From Prochlorococcus sp. AG-388-D03 (GTDB taxonomy: Bacteria > Cyanobacteriota > Cyanobacteriia > PCC-6307 > Cyanobiaceae): DNA of 64,000 nucleotides. The translations under genes and the position numbers were made by a program. This document shows positions 1-12,534 of this stretch, one piece after another (position 1 is the stretch's first letter; the number at the start of each line of letters is the position of its first letter). Location: contig QCGN01000006.1 of the NCBI GenBank assembly GCA_003279875.1, forward strand, positions 1 to 64,000. Direction: 5' to 3'. The notes below the pieces were generated by a model, which ran no database searches, was not told the origin of the DNA, and saw nothing but the letters and a program-made list of their open reading frames with translations.

Positions 1-54
1 GAGGCAATTTGGAGAATTCATGAAGAAAGTTCTGTAAGCTCAATGTTTAGATAA
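1..54 (+). CDS. C-terminal tail of a CDS entering the window (...EAIWRIHEESSVSSMFR*)
   Basis: Frame 1 is open from base 1 to TAA at 52-54; the product cannot be identified from 17 aa. Confidence 0.5.
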   Translation, partial: EAIWRIHEESSVSSMFR

Positions 55-63
55 TTAATAAAT

Positions 64-492
64 TTATTTTTTATTGTCTTTTAGTATTTCGTTAACTTTT
101 TTAGTCACTTCTTTAGGAACGCTATCTGGGCAATATTGTATTGCTGTAGTAACTATTTGAAATTCTGCCCCTGCGAATAGTTTATCTCTATCTAATTTCT
201 TATCGCCTAATTCTTTAACTACACCTCCATGTTTGCCCTGTATTACTTGTACATAGGTCGCAGTCGCCACACCTACAGCTTTTGGGAATTCTATACCAGC
301 TTTTGAAGCTATACAAAGATATGAAGCTCCCATACCTTTATATAAATATAAATCTTCTTCAGTAGCAGCCTTGAGTTCCTTGTCTGCTTTACCCTCTATA
401 TTAAATAATGCTATGTCAAAAAGAGTTAAATATAAAAGTATTGGAAGACTTAATAATTTAAAGATTTTTTTCGAATATAAATTAATAATCAT
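64..492 (-). CDS. Conserved hypothetical protein with N-terminal hydrophobic/signal segment
   Basis: 142 aa ORF; hydrophobic N-terminus. Confidence 0.7.
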   Translation of the reverse strand: MIINLYSKKIFKLLSLPILLYLTLFDIALFNIEGKADKELKAATEEDLYLYKGMGASYLCIASKAGIEFPKAVGVATATYVQVIQGKHGGVVKELGDKKLDRDKLFAGAEFQIVTTAIQYCPDSVPKEVTKKVNEILKDNKK

Positions 493-560
493 TAATTACT
501 TTTTTATTTATTATTTAAAGATAACATCTTTTATTTTGAAACTCTATCAGTAAATGGATC

Positions 561-1103
561 TTATGTAATAATTTTAATTTCATGATGATTTTCAACTATT
601 TTAAGCTTATCTTGATTCCATGAATATATAACCCTATATCTATAATTATCTTGATCAACAAGTCTTGTATGCTCAAGGATATACCAGTCTTCATAGGTTG
701 ATTCGAAAATCATTTCATGTTCATCAACTTGTTTAATATTTGATATGCCATCAATATCGCTTAAATAAAATTTTTCTCTTATAAGTTGGTGTCCCTTTAT
801 AAATGCTTGCATTTCGCCTTTTTCTTTATATTTAGGATTTTCATCAAAAAAACTGTATTTCTTTTCTGGATACCAAGTGAATTTATAATGTGACTCCCAT
901 TCTTTTTTAGATTTCATGGCCTCGACATTTATAAACATGCAAAGATTATAAGTTTTACTCTCTTCTTCAAGAAAATAAGTCCTGTTAGATTTCCAAAGCC
1001 CAATATTACGTGAGAACCATCTTTTTAAATTACTATTTATACATACTTCTGGAGAATCAAATTCGCCGGAGTTAAAAATAGGTTTTTGATTAATAACAAC
1101 CAT
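561..1103 (-). CDS. CpcS/CpeS-like phycobiliprotein chromophore lyase family protein
   Basis: 180 aa ORF; RWFSRNIGLWKSNRTYF segment resembles the N-terminal part of CpcS/CpeS-type lyases. Confidence 0.55.
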   Translation of the reverse strand: MVVINQKPIFNSGEFDSPEVCINSNLKRWFSRNIGLWKSNRTYFLEEESKTYNLCMFINVEAMKSKKEWESHYKFTWYPEKKYSFFDENPKYKEKGEMQAFIKGHQLIREKFYLSDIDGISNIKQVDEHEMIFESTYEDWYILEHTRLVDQDNYRYRVIYSWNQDKLKIVENHHEIKIIT

Positions 1104-1209
1104 TTATAAATAGGATCTATTTATTTCATAGCTTATCTGTAAAATTAATATAAATATCTTAATGTGTTTATAAGCAATAATAGCTTTTCAACACTTCAGA
1201 GGAAATGAT

Positions 1210-2328
1210 TTGAATGAGAAAAAAGAACTAAAACTAATACTAGTAGCTGCTAGAAATCATCTTTCAAGAGGTGATTTGAAATCATTATTATCTTATTTGG
1301 AATCAGATGATTGCGAATTTGAGATTTCTCTTCAGATTTCTGAACCAACGGAACAACCTGAACTACTTGAGTTGCATAGATTAGTTGCTATCCCAGCTCT
1401 TATTAAAGTTTCACCAGGTCCAAAGCAAATATTTGCGGGAAGTAATATTTTTGTTCAATTGCAGACTTGGTTGCCTAGATGGAAACAAGAAGGTGTTAGT
1501 AAAAATTTAGGTATTAATCTTCAACCTTCAAAAATAGATTCAACCAGAACACAAAAAGAATTTCTCCTTGAGGAGGAATTATTAGTCCTAAGGCAGGAAA
1601 ATGAGACTCTTACAAAAAGAATCGAATCACAAGAAAGACTTTTAAGAATGGTTGCTCATGAGTTGAGAACTCCCTTAACTGCTGCCACTCTGGCTATTCA
1701 AAGTCAAAAACTAGGTCAAATTGATATAAAAAAATTACAAGATGTTATTAAACGCCGCTTAGAAGAAATTGAACTTTTATCTCAAGATCTTTTAGAAGTT
1801 GGAACAACTAAATGGGAAGCACTTTTTAATCCTCAAAAAATTGATTTAGGAAATATAAGTGCCGAAGCAATTCTTGAATTAGAAAAATTCTGGAGATTAA
1901 GAAATATAGAGATTGATACTGATATTCCTTCAGATCTCCCGAACGTATTTGCAGATCAAAGAAGAATGAGACAAGTATTTTTAAATTTAATTGAAAATGC
2001 TCTGAAATTTTCAGAAGATTCTGGATTAATAAAAATTACAATGATTCATAAAACAAATCAATGGGTAGAAATAACAATTTGTGACAAAGGAGCTGGCATC
2101 CCATTAAGTGAGCAAAAAAGAATATTTCTAGATAGAGTAAGGCTACCACAGACATCTGAGGGAACGTCTGGATTTGGTATTGGATTATCTGTTTGTAGGA
2201 GAATTGTAGAAGTACATGGAGGAAGAATATGGGTTGTATCAGAAGTTGGAGAAGGTTCGTGCTTTCATTTTACTGTTCCAGTGTGGCAAGGCCAAAACAA
2301 AGATCAACAACACTTGACGAAAGGATAG
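1210..2328 (+). CDS. sasA: Circadian input/output histidine kinase SasA (KaiB-like N-terminus, HisKA, HATPase)
   Basis: H-box [11 protein letters not shown]-box [12 protein letters not shown]-box [18 protein letters not shown], KaiB/thioredoxin-like N-terminal domain. Confidence 0.9.
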   Translation: MNEKKELKLILVAARNHLSRGDLKSLLSYLESDDCEFEISLQISEPTEQPELLELHRLVAIPALIKVSPGPKQIFAGSNIFVQLQTWLPRWKQEGVSKNLGINLQPSKIDSTRTQKEFLLEEELLVLRQENETLTKRIESQERLLRMVAHELRTPLTAATLAIQSQKLGQIDIKKLQDVIKRRLEEIELLSQDLLEVGTTKWEALFNPQKIDLGNISAEAILELEKFWRLRNIEIDTDIPSDLPNVFADQRRMRQVFLNLIENALKFSEDSGLIKITMIHKTNQWVEITICDKGAGIPLSEQKRIFLDRVRLPQTSEGTSGFGIGLSVCRRIVEVHGGRIWVVSEVGEGSCFHFTVPVWQGQNKDQQHLTKG

Positions 2329-2369
2329 CTTTACTCCTAATTTTTTATAAGCTACTAAGCTATTTCCTT

Positions 2370-2442
2370 GGCCCCATCGTCTAGAGGCCTAGGACACCTC
2401 CCTTTCACGGAGGCGACAGGGGTTCGAATCCCCTTGGGGCTA
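2370..2442 (+). tRNA. tRNA-Glu (anticodon TTC)
   Basis: 73-nt cloverleaf: acceptor GGCCCCA/TGGGGCT (terminal G-U), anticodon loop CTTTCAC, T-arm GGGGTTCGAATCCCC. Confidence 0.95.
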
Positions 2443-2469
2443 TTAATTAATTTTTAAGATTTTAATTAA

Positions 2470-3006
2470 TTATTTAATTGAATTTTTTGCTTGCTTATCA
2501 ACTGCAATTATATTTTCAGAAAGATCTTTTTTCAATCTATTTTCTATCATTCCAATTGGCATCCATTGGCAACCCTGCACAGTGAGATCATAAATTAATG
2601 AGTTTTTTGAAGTGTCTTTTATATTTTGAATTTTCCAGCTGCCTTCAAATTTCCTGAAATCTCCTTTAATTAAACTAAATTTTAATAAACCAAGTTCTTT
2701 CTCTTCGAATAAATCAATAGTTACTTCAGCTGAAAATTTCATTCCAAGGAAATCTTGAGCTCCAACTTGTTTTAAATGAACGTTATTATTATTTTTATAA
2801 ATTTTTTTACTTGATAAAAGATTTGGAATATAAAGATTTAGGCGGTCATAATCAGTTAGGACATTCCATAGAGATTCGAAAGTAGCTGAGGTTGTTAACT
2901 GCGCAGCAAGTCTTCTTGTTCCTCCAGAAAGTTTCTCCATGGTTTGCTCAATTGTTCTGTAATCATTATTTTGAGAATGAGTTAATGATTCCTGAGAATT
3001 ATTCAT
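2470..3006 (-). CDS. START/polyketide cyclase-type (SRPBCC) lipid-binding protein
   Basis: 178 aa; FESLWNVLTDYDRLNLYIPNL motif typical of cyclase/dehydrase family proteins. Confidence 0.75.
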   Translation of the reverse strand: MNNSQESLTHSQNNDYRTIEQTMEKLSGGTRRLAAQLTTSATFESLWNVLTDYDRLNLYIPNLLSSKKIYKNNNNVHLKQVGAQDFLGMKFSAEVTIDLFEEKELGLLKFSLIKGDFRKFEGSWKIQNIKDTSKNSLIYDLTVQGCQWMPIGMIENRLKKDLSENIIAVDKQAKNSIK

Positions 3007-3175
3007 AGATGAATTTTTTAATTAAATAAAAAATTATTCCTGTGTAACTATACATTTAAATTAGTAATAATTGAAAAATGGAAAGATTTATAATTAAATA
3101 TTCCGATCTCAAAACGTAACCATTTTTATAAAATATATACAAATTAGGATACAAATTGATAACCTTTTATTATAA

Positions 3176-4300
<1,125 letters not shown>

Positions 4301-4396
4301 ATTTTCTTATAAATCTTTTTTTAATATTTAAAAGACTTTTTTGGTTTAGACACAAAATGTAGCTAATTGGCTAAAAAAAGACGATTTTATCTATAG

Positions 4397-5938
4397 ATGA
4401 AATTAAAAAAAGATATGTCCTCAACCTTAAGTAATCCTCTTAGATTAGGTTTGCGACAAGAAAGAGTAATCTTTCCACAATGTCTGATTATATTTGGAGC
4501 CAGTGGAGATCTTACTCATAGAAAACTTATACCTGCCTTATTTGAACTCTATTTGCAAAGGCGGATTCCTAGTGAATTTGCCATAGTTGGATGTGCAAGA
4601 AGGCCTTGGAGTGATAATGATTTTAAGGAAAAGATGAAAACTAAGTTAGCTGATAAAATATCTGATAATGAAAAGGAATGGCAACAGTTTTCAAACTATC
4701 TATTCTATGAACCAGTTGATTTGCAGCAAAGCGATCATGTTATTAGGCTTTCCAAAAGATTAAATGAAATTGATAAATTACAGGCTACACATGGAAATAA
4801 GACCTTCTACTTATCCGTATCTCCAAATTTCTATGGAAGTGGATGTAAAGCGCTAAAGACAGCTGGATTATTAGATGACCCTAAGAAAAGTCGAATCGTT
4901 ATCGAAAAACCTTTTGGAAGAGATTATTCAAGTGCAAAAAAATTAAATAAGATCGTTCAGAGTTGTGCAGATGAAAGTCAGATATATCGGATTGATCATT
5001 ATTTGGGGAAAGAGACTGTTCAGAACATACTTGTTATGAGGTTTGCTAATACTATTTTTGAACCTATATGGAATAGGAATTATATTTCAAGTGTTCAAAT
5101 AACATCATCCGAAACAGTTGGGGTTGAAGATAGGGCTGGCTATTATGAAACTTCTGGAGCATTAAGAGATATGCTTCAAAATCATTTAACTCAAATGCTT
5201 GCCGTTATAGCAATGGAGCCGCCTGGTAAATTTGAACCTGAGGCAATAAGAAATGAAAAAGCAAAAGTTCTGCAAGCTTCAAAACTTGCAGATGAGAACG
5301 AACCATGGAATTGCTGTATCAGAGGACAGTACGCAAAAGGAGGGAATAGCCTAAAAAGACTTAAAGGTTATAGAGATGAAGATGGAGTAAATTTGAATAG
5401 TACAACTGAAACTTATATTGCTGCTAAGGTATTTATTGATAATTGGCGATGGCAAGGAGTTCCTTTCTTCTTAAGAACAGGCAAAAGGCTACCAAAAAGA
5501 CTTGGGGAAATTGTATTAACATTTAAAGATGTTCCAGTACATTTGTTTGAATCAACAATAATTAATCCCGCTCCAAATCAGCTTATTATTAGGATTCAGC
5601 CTAATGAGGGTGCTACTTTTAAATTTGAAGTCAAATCCCCTGGTTCTGGTATGAAATCAAGACCAGTTGAGATGGAATTTTCTTACGATGAATCTTTTGG
5701 AGAACCTTCTGATGAAGGCTATGTAAGGTTATTGGCTGATGCCATGCTTTCTGATCCTACATTGTTCACAAGAAGCGATGAGGTAGAAGCCGCTTGGAAA
5801 CTTTATACACCATTAATAGAATTAATGGAAAATGCTCCTTGGAAGTTACCTATTCACAAATATGAATCAATGACTTGGGGACCTCCTGAATCAGATCAAT
5901 TACTTTCCAAAGACAATATTTTTTGGCGCAGACCTTAA
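4397..5938 (+). CDS. zwf: Glucose-6-phosphate 1-dehydrogenase
   Basis: IFGASGDLTHRKLIPALF and RIDHYLGKETVQN motifs. Confidence 0.96.
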   Translation: MKLKKDMSSTLSNPLRLGLRQERVIFPQCLIIFGASGDLTHRKLIPALFELYLQRRIPSEFAIVGCARRPWSDNDFKEKMKTKLADKISDNEKEWQQFSNYLFYEPVDLQQSDHVIRLSKRLNEIDKLQATHGNKTFYLSVSPNFYGSGCKALKTAGLLDDPKKSRIVIEKPFGRDYSSAKKLNKIVQSCADESQIYRIDHYLGKETVQNILVMRFANTIFEPIWNRNYISSVQITSSETVGVEDRAGYYETSGALRDMLQNHLTQMLAVIAMEPPGKFEPEAIRNEKAKVLQASKLADENEPWNCCIRGQYAKGGNSLKRLKGYRDEDGVNLNSTTETYIAAKVFIDNWRWQGVPFFLRTGKRLPKRLGEIVLTFKDVPVHLFESTIINPAPNQLIIRIQPNEGATFKFEVKSPGSGMKSRPVEMEFSYDESFGEPSDEGYVRLLADAMLSDPTLFTRSDEVEAAWKLYTPLIELMENAPWKLPIHKYESMTWGPPESDQLLSKDNIFWRRP

Positions 5939-5945
5939 CTTTAAA

Positions 5946-7247
5946 ATGAAACCTCAATTAACACTTCAAACCCCCTTAGAACTTCCTCCTCAAGAAATAT
6001 CTAATTATTTAAATCAATTATGGATTTCTGAAGATGAAGATAGCTCTGGAGCAAATACGTTCACTTTAATGGTCTGGCAGCCTGCTTGGCTCGAACAATG
6101 CTTAGTTCAAAAAGGCTTAATAAGAGGACCAATTACTGGAACTTTAAGCCCAGAGATAATAAAAGTTGCAAAAAAATTAATTATAGATAAAGGACTATCT
6201 CATACTACTTCTATAAATAGTGAAGAATTATTGACTTTTTTGAAGGAAAATTTATCAAGTAATGATTATGAAGACTTAAGAGGTCAATTCTTTGAATCTT
6301 CAATAAGTACTTTAAATCCTAGAAGATTAATTACCTTAGCACCAACTTTAAATAATGAATCAGAGATAAAAACTTTCGTATCTGCCTATTGCCCATTAAG
6401 TGATAACACTATATCTCAACCTATATGTGGCGACTTAGTGGTCATTAGGGGGGACTCTAATTCTATTAAGAAGAAAGGATTGAAAATTATTGATGACCTA
6501 TCTATAAAAGATTTACCTACTTGGTTATGGTGGAACGGCAACCTTGATGAATCGCAAGAGATTTTTGATTATTTTACTGATCATGGCATTAGGTTAATAG
6601 TTGATACTGCAAATGGGTCACCCAAAAGATGCTTGGAAGTTCTTTATCAATCAATAAGATCAAATAAGGCTATTAATGATTTGAATTGGGTAAGACTCAA
6701 AAGTTGGCGAGAATCATTAGCAATGATTTTTGATCCTCCATCGAGAAGGCAAATCTTAGAACATATTTCAGATATTGATATAGATATAGCAGAAGGTAAT
6801 TTTCTTCAGGCGCTACTTTTAATATCGTGGATTAGTGACAAACTAGAATGGATATTTTCAAAAATAGATAGCCATGGAGAATTAATAAAAATAGAGTTCA
6901 AAAGAAAAAATGGCGAGAAAATTTCGACATCTATAAATCATGTACCTTTAGGAAATCCAAGTATACATTTGGGACAAGTTATTGGATTAAGGTTGATCTC
7001 GAAAATTAGTGAGGTTCGCAAAAACAATACTTGTGTAATTCTTGGCTGTGAATCTGTTGAATGTATGAGACTTGAAGCTGGTGGTATGGCTGATATGCAA
7101 TTAATAGAGCAAGTTGTTCCAAATGCTTTTTCTTCCTCAGAATCTGATGTAAGTAAGTTATTGGGAAGTAGTAGAGGAAATACTAGCCCACTTTTTGAAA
7201 ATGCTATTAAAGTCGCAGTACAAATTTTTAACGATTTCAATAAATAA
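5946..7247 (+). CDS. opcA: Glucose-6-phosphate dehydrogenase assembly protein OpcA
   Basis: Immediately downstream of zwf; WLWWNGNLD motif; OpcA-like length. Confidence 0.92.
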   Translation: MKPQLTLQTPLELPPQEISNYLNQLWISEDEDSSGANTFTLMVWQPAWLEQCLVQKGLIRGPITGTLSPEIIKVAKKLIIDKGLSHTTSINSEELLTFLKENLSSNDYEDLRGQFFESSISTLNPRRLITLAPTLNNESEIKTFVSAYCPLSDNTISQPICGDLVVIRGDSNSIKKKGLKIIDDLSIKDLPTWLWWNGNLDESQEIFDYFTDHGIRLIVDTANGSPKRCLEVLYQSIRSNKAINDLNWVRLKSWRESLAMIFDPPSRRQILEHISDIDIDIAEGNFLQALLLISWISDKLEWIFSKIDSHGELIKIEFKRKNGEKISTSINHVPLGNPSIHLGQVIGLRLISKISEVRKNNTCVILGCESVECMRLEAGGMADMQLIEQVVPNAFSSSESDVSKLLGSSRGNTSPLFENAIKVAVQIFNDFNK

Positions 7248-7257
7248 AAGTAAATAA

Positions 7258-8640
7258 ATGTCTTGTGTAATATCTTCTCCTTCAACCGATAGTGGGAAAA
7301 CTACTTTATCTCTTTTAATTTCATGTTGGGCTTTTTCAAAAGGTATAAAAATACAAACTTTCAAGGTAGGGCCAGATTATCTTGATCAACAACAACTTAG
7401 TTCAATTGGCCAACCTATTTGTCGGAATTTAGATATTTTTTTAAGTGGAGAAGAATGGGTTAAAAAAAATTTTTTAACTCATTCTTTGAAATATGAATTC
7501 TCATTGATTGAGGGAGCAATGGGTCTTTTTGATGGTTTAGGTGCAACTGTTTATTCAAGTACTGCAAATGTTGCCAAAATTCTTGATACTCCAGTAATTT
7601 TTATTGTAAATGCAAAAGGGCAAGTAGCCTCTCTTTTACCAACGGTTAGAGGTTTTAGAGATTTTGATAATGAATTATCAATAAAAGGAATTATTTTTAA
7701 CAATGTTAATTCTGATAGACATAAAAAATTAATTACAGAAGTTTTTAAAAATGAAGATATAGAAATCCTAGGATTTTTACCTTCTGATTCAAAAATAACT
7801 GTTAATAAAGCTAATTTAGGTTTAATTTCCCCATTTGATAGTGACAGGAAAATTGATGTAAATTATTTTGCAAGTTTTGCTGAAAAAAATCTTAATGTAA
7901 TTTCTCTAATCAAATTTTTGAAATCTCCTACACAAAAAATATTAAATCCCTCTAGGAGTGAAGATTTTAAGATAGATAAAAGGAAACCTATCGCAATTGC
8001 AGAAGATAAAATCTTTCATTTTCAATATCCTGAAACAAAGGAGTTTCTGAATGAAATAGGAATACCTCTAATTTCATGGAGTATTTTCAATAATGAAGAA
8101 ATTCCAGCTGAGGCTTCATCTTTAATTATTCCAGGAGGGTTTCCTGAAAAATATGCTAATCATATAAGTGATTCAGATAAAAGCTTAAAGTCATTAAGGA
8201 AATTCCGTAAAAAAGGATTTATTTATGCAGAGTGTGGTGGGATGATGATTTTAGGAGACTTAATAAAAGATGAAAATGGTAATAATCATAAAATGAGTGG
8301 AATACTACCTTTTAAATCAAAAAAAAGTAAATTATCGGTAGGTTATAGATATATAAAGGGTTTGAAAGACACTCCAATAATTAAACAAAATCAAGTAATA
8401 AGAGGACATGAATTTCATTATTGGGAAGTTGAGCATCCTTTTTCAGAATTTGATATTAATAAAATTGAACATAAGAATCAATTATCTTCTCCATGGGAGA
8501 TTAAATCATGGGAGACTGAATTTAAAAATGAAGGTTGGTCAGATGAAAAATTACATGCAAGTTGGATACACTTACATTTACCAAGTTGCCCTGAAGCTGC
8601 AAAAAACTTTGTAGATGCTACACAAGTTGATTATTCTTAA
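7258..8640 (+). CDS. cobB: Cobyrinic acid a,c-diamide synthase
   Basis: STDSGKTTLSLLI P-loop, KVGPDYLD, GGFPEKYA, AECGGMMILGD; C-terminal SWIHLHLPS. Confidence 0.92.
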   Translation: MSCVISSPSTDSGKTTLSLLISCWAFSKGIKIQTFKVGPDYLDQQQLSSIGQPICRNLDIFLSGEEWVKKNFLTHSLKYEFSLIEGAMGLFDGLGATVYSSTANVAKILDTPVIFIVNAKGQVASLLPTVRGFRDFDNELSIKGIIFNNVNSDRHKKLITEVFKNEDIEILGFLPSDSKITVNKANLGLISPFDSDRKIDVNYFASFAEKNLNVISLIKFLKSPTQKILNPSRSEDFKIDKRKPIAIAEDKIFHFQYPETKEFLNEIGIPLISWSIFNNEEIPAEASSLIIPGGFPEKYANHISDSDKSLKSLRKFRKKGFIYAECGGMMILGDLIKDENGNNHKMSGILPFKSKKSKLSVGYRYIKGLKDTPIIKQNQVIRGHEFHYWEVEHPFSEFDINKIEHKNQLSSPWEIKSWETEFKNEGWSDEKLHASWIHLHLPSCPEAAKNFVDATQVDYS

Positions 8641-8645
8641 GATTC

Positions 8646-9125
8646 CTAATTTACTATAAAATCAAATAGATCAAGAGGAGAACCTATAAAAACTATTCCT
8701 GGTAATGTAATTAGTGGGCCTAAAAAACTACCCACAATAACCTCAAATTTTGTATGACCGAGAGTTTCTTTTAAAGCCACTTGAGAGTTAGGCTGTATTT
8801 TTTTTGATAGTTTGTTAATTTCCGCGGCCTGAATACCAGCAGATTTTCTAACCCCACTAGCGTCATACATAACAATTAGTGCTAACGCAAAAGATAGTGC
8901 AAATATTGGACTGTCAAATCCTAATTGAAAACCTATTCCTGAAGTGGCGCCAGTTATTAAAGCAGAATGACTTGAAGGCATCCCACCTGTTTCGAACATA
9001 ATTCCAAATCTAATCTTTCCCGTTGAGAAGAAATTAAATACAACTTTTAAAAATTGAGCTAGTAAACAAGATATTAAACTCCAGAAAAGAACTGAATTAT
9101 CGAGGAATGATAAAAATTCTGACAT
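8646..9125 (-). CDS. Divergent PAP2 / DUF212 family membrane protein
   Basis: TGGMPSSHSALITG and DASGVRKSAGIQA motifs. Confidence 0.88.
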   Translation of the reverse strand: MSEFLSFLDNSVLFWSLISCLLAQFLKVVFNFFSTGKIRFGIMFETGGMPSSHSALITGATSGIGFQLGFDSPIFALSFALALIVMYDASGVRKSAGIQAAEINKLSKKIQPNSQVALKETLGHTKFEVIVGSFLGPLITLPGIVFIGSPLDLFDFIVN

Positions 9126-9139
9126 AATTTTAATACAAT

Positions 9140-10042
9140 TTACCTATCTCTATTTGTAATGAAATCAGCTAAAGAGATAAGATATTTTGCATTTAACCCC
9201 CAAGGATGTATTGCTTTTTTTGCTTTATCCACTAAATCGAATGCTCTTTTCTTGGATTCTTCCAATCCAAGTAATTTGGGATAAGTAGTTTTATCTGCCA
9301 AAAGATCTTTTCCAACGGTTTTACCCATTTTCTCACTACTTGAAGTTAAATCAAGAATGTCATCAACTATTTGGAATGCCAACCCAATTCCCTCTGCATA
9401 TGTTGTTAGGGCTTTTAATAATTCTTCATTAGCTCCGGCAATCATAGCCCCAGTTCTTACGCAAGCTTTCAGTAAAGCACCAGTCTTATGAAGATGAATA
9501 TACTCTAGGGTTTCGAGATCAACTTCTTTCCCTTCACATTCCAAATCAACAACTTGGCCCCCAACTAGTCCTGGGGCACCAGCTACTAAGGAAAGCTCTC
9601 CAACTACCTTTAATAATCTATTTGGATCTACACCAGGGCTTCTTAATGAGACCATTTCAAAGGCTCTAGTTAATAATGCATCACCAGCAAGAATAGCTAA
9701 TGCATCTCCATAAACTTTATGATTAGTAGGCCTCCCTCTCCTTAAGTCGTCATTGTCCATGGCAGGCAAATCATCATGAATTAATGACATGGTATGAATC
9801 ATTTCTATTGCAACTGCTGTAGGAACAGCTAGAGAGGGATCACCGCCTGCTAGAGAACAAGATGCTAAACATAAAATCGGACGTATCCTTTTACCTCCAG
9901 CCAAGAGAGAATATCTCATCGATTCCCTCAATATTTCTGGATTCTCTGGACCTAAAGAGAAATCAAGAGCTTCTTCCACAATCTTTTTTGTGTCTTTTAG
10001 ATATTTTTCAAAATCCGAAATATTATCGATAACTTCTTTCAT
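9140..10042 (-). CDS. crtE: Geranylgeranyl diphosphate synthase
   Basis: [28 protein letters not shown], second DDILD motif. Confidence 0.94.
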   Translation of the reverse strand: MKEVIDNISDFEKYLKDTKKIVEEALDFSLGPENPEILRESMRYSLLAGGKRIRPILCLASCSLAGGDPSLAVPTAVAIEMIHTMSLIHDDLPAMDNDDLRRGRPTNHKVYGDALAILAGDALLTRAFEMVSLRSPGVDPNRLLKVVGELSLVAGAPGLVGGQVVDLECEGKEVDLETLEYIHLHKTGALLKACVRTGAMIAGANEELLKALTTYAEGIGLAFQIVDDILDLTSSSEKMGKTVGKDLLADKTTYPKLLGLEESKKRAFDLVDKAKKAIHPWGLNAKYLISLADFITNRDR

Positions 10043-10079
10043 TTTTTACATTGAGTAATGTTTTTCTGCATCGTGGGTT

Positions 10080-10976
10080 TTATGGCAGGAGGTCATTAAG
10101 ATTTGATGATAAACCAAATTGTTTTTGCCAGCTGAAAATAGTATTTACTAGTAACATTGTCACTGTCATTGGTCCAACACCTCCTGGGACTGGTGTGTAA
10201 GCAAATACTTTGGGAATCACATCTCCTAATAATACATCCCCGCATAATCGGGGTTTACTTTTTTCGGAACTTGTTAATCTATGTATTCCAACATCAATAA
10301 TTACAGCACCGTCTTTAACAAAACTTGAGTCTATAAGGTTTGGTTTTCCTGCAGCAGCAATTAATATATCCGCTTCTTTGCATATCTTTTTTAAATTTTT
10401 TGTTTTTGAATGAGTCATTGTTACCGTCCCGTTAAGATTTAATAACATAAGAGATAAAGGTTTCCCTACCAATAGACTTCTTCCAATAACAACAATATTC
10501 TTTCCTTCAATTTTAATATTTTGGGATCTTAGTAAATTCACAATTCCAGCTGGTGTACAAGATCTCATAGCAGATTCATTTTTTACTAACTTGCCAATAT
10601 TTTGCTCATTCAATCCATCTACATCTTTGTCTGGATTTATGTAACTTATCAATCTTTGCTCATCAAATTTATTGGGTATGGGAAGTTGTAATAACATTCC
10701 ATCAATATCTTTATCAAGGTTTAATTTATTTATTAGTTGTTCAACTTCTTTTTGCTCTACTGTATCTTTTAGATGAAAGATAAAACTTTTTATCCCTACT
10801 CTAGAACAAGCTTTTTCTTTGTTTTTAACATATACCCCGCTCGCTGGATCTTCGCCTATTCTTATTACGGCCAAACCAGGATTTCTTTTCGCCATTGTTT
10901 TATTGATATAAATATAGTTATTTAATTTTTCTTCGATTTCTAAAGATAATTTTTTACCATCTAGTTTTAATGACAT
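10080..10976 (-). CDS. folD: Methylenetetrahydrofolate dehydrogenase/cyclohydrolase
   Basis: [44 protein letters not shown]. Confidence 0.95.
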   Translation of the reverse strand: MSLKLDGKKLSLEIEEKLNNYIYINKTMAKRNPGLAVIRIGEDPASGVYVKNKEKACSRVGIKSFIFHLKDTVEQKEVEQLINKLNLDKDIDGMLLQLPIPNKFDEQRLISYINPDKDVDGLNEQNIGKLVKNESAMRSCTPAGIVNLLRSQNIKIEGKNIVVIGRSLLVGKPLSLMLLNLNGTVTMTHSKTKNLKKICKEADILIAAAGKPNLIDSSFVKDGAVIIDVGIHRLTSSEKSKPRLCGDVLLGDVIPKVFAYTPVPGGVGPMTVTMLLVNTIFSWQKQFGLSSNLNDLLP

Positions 10977-11050
10977 TTAGAAAAACTTCTCCTTTTTATT
11001 CCTAGCATGCCTATAATTTTAAATTAATCAATTAGATTTAATTATATTCT

Positions 11051-12523
11051 GTGCAAAAGCCTACAAGTTTTCTTAAAAAATTAAACTACTCTTGGAAAAG
11101 AAGCCAGTTACCCTCACGCAGGCCTATTCAAATTTCAAGAATAGATAAATTAATTATTTTCCTAATATGTGTTGTTATATCTATAGTTTCTTCCTATAAA
11201 ATTCTACTTTTTCCAACTCCAAAAGGTTTAGATGTTTTTTCTTGGTTCTTAACTTTTGTTGAGGTTCTTTTTACTTGTGGATTTTTAATATTAATTTCTA
11301 GAAAAGAAAATCCAAATATTAATTCAAGACAAATTCTCTTAATTATTTCACTTCTGTTAATAGTTCAGATGATAAAAAATATATCTGGATCTGGACTTAG
11401 TCCTTTATCTCTTGTCATTCCTCCTGCTTTAATTATTTCTCAAGGTATGGGTACCATAACTGCTTTAGCTTGGGTATCAATAGCAAGTCTAAGCTGGCCT
11501 GATTCGATAACAAATATTAATAGTAATCTGTTAGTCATAACCTTGATTTGTGCAGGTGTCGTTTCAGTTCTGGGAGGAAGAATAAGAAGTCGAGCTCAGT
11601 TACTTCAACTTTCAATATTTGTTCCCATTGGGGCATTAATTTCTCAATGGGTATTAATTGGAAAAGAGGAATATCCCTTAGTAGATAACCAAGAATTTCT
11701 TACTTCAAGTGACAAATTTTTTTCTGATTCTCTGCTATTGGCAATAATAATGCTCATAACAATATTATTTATTCCTATTTTTGAGTCAATATTTGGATTG
11801 CTAACGAAGGCAAGATTATTGGAATTGGCCGATAAAGAAAAACCTCTAATTAGAAGACTCTCTATCGAAGCCCCAGGGACTTTTGAACATACTTTACTGA
11901 TATGTGGACTAGCTGAAGAGGCGACAAGAATGATTGGAGGTGATATTGATCTTATTAAAACTGGTTCTCTTTATCATGATGTTGGAAAATTACATGCACC
12001 AAATTGGTTTATTGAGAATCAAGATGGTTCGAGAAATCCACATGATGAAATTGATGATCCTTTAAAAAGCGCTGAAGTTTTACAAGCGCACGTAGATGAA
12101 GGTCTAAAGTTTGCAAGAAAAAACAGATTACCAAAACCAATAGCTAATTTTATCCCCGAACATCAAGGAACTCTAAAAATGGGATATTTTCTTAATAAGG
12201 CGGAAGAGAAAAAACTAATGTTTAATGAGAGCGATTTTAGATATAAAGGTCCAATTCCTCAATCTAAAGAAACTGCTATATTGATGCTTGCCGATGGATG
12301 TGAAGCGGCATTGAGAGCAATGGATATTAACGCTTCTGACTATGAAGCTCTTGAAACAATATCCAAAATAGTTAATTCGAGGCAGGTTGATGGTCAATTA
12401 AGTGATAGTGATCTTTCAAAGGGAGAAATTTTTCTTATAAAAAAATCTTTTTTAAATGTTTGGAAAAGAATTAGACATAGACGAATTCAATATCCAACAA
12501 CAAAGAATAATACTTTTTCTTAA
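11051..12523 (+). CDS. 7TM HD-domain phosphohydrolase (PgpH-type)
   Basis: Multiple TM segments then EAPGTFEHTLLICGLAEEATRMIGGD...YHDVGKLHAP, IPEHQGT. Confidence 0.85.
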   Translation: MQKPTSFLKKLNYSWKRSQLPSRRPIQISRIDKLIIFLICVVISIVSSYKILLFPTPKGLDVFSWFLTFVEVLFTCGFLILISRKENPNINSRQILLIISLLLIVQMIKNISGSGLSPLSLVIPPALIISQGMGTITALAWVSIASLSWPDSITNINSNLLVITLICAGVVSVLGGRIRSRAQLLQLSIFVPIGALISQWVLIGKEEYPLVDNQEFLTSSDKFFSDSLLLAIIMLITILFIPIFESIFGLLTKARLLELADKEKPLIRRLSIEAPGTFEHTLLICGLAEEATRMIGGDIDLIKTGSLYHDVGKLHAPNWFIENQDGSRNPHDEIDDPLKSAEVLQAHVDEGLKFARKNRLPKPIANFIPEHQGTLKMGYFLNKAEEKKLMFNESDFRYKGPIPQSKETAILMLADGCEAALRAMDINASDYEALETISKIVNSRQVDGQLSDSDLSKGEIFLIKKSFLNVWKRIRHRRIQYPTTKNNTFS

Positions 12524-12534
12524 TTGGATAAGTT

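Noticed and set aside
2330-2470. tRNA-Glu as an island or phage integration site
   Set aside because: No integrase, direct repeat or mobile genes nearby; flanked by core genes sasA and petH
6938-7364. Minus-strand ORFs 6938-7285 and 7158-7364
   Set aside because: Overlap opcA and the start of cobB; shadow ORFs
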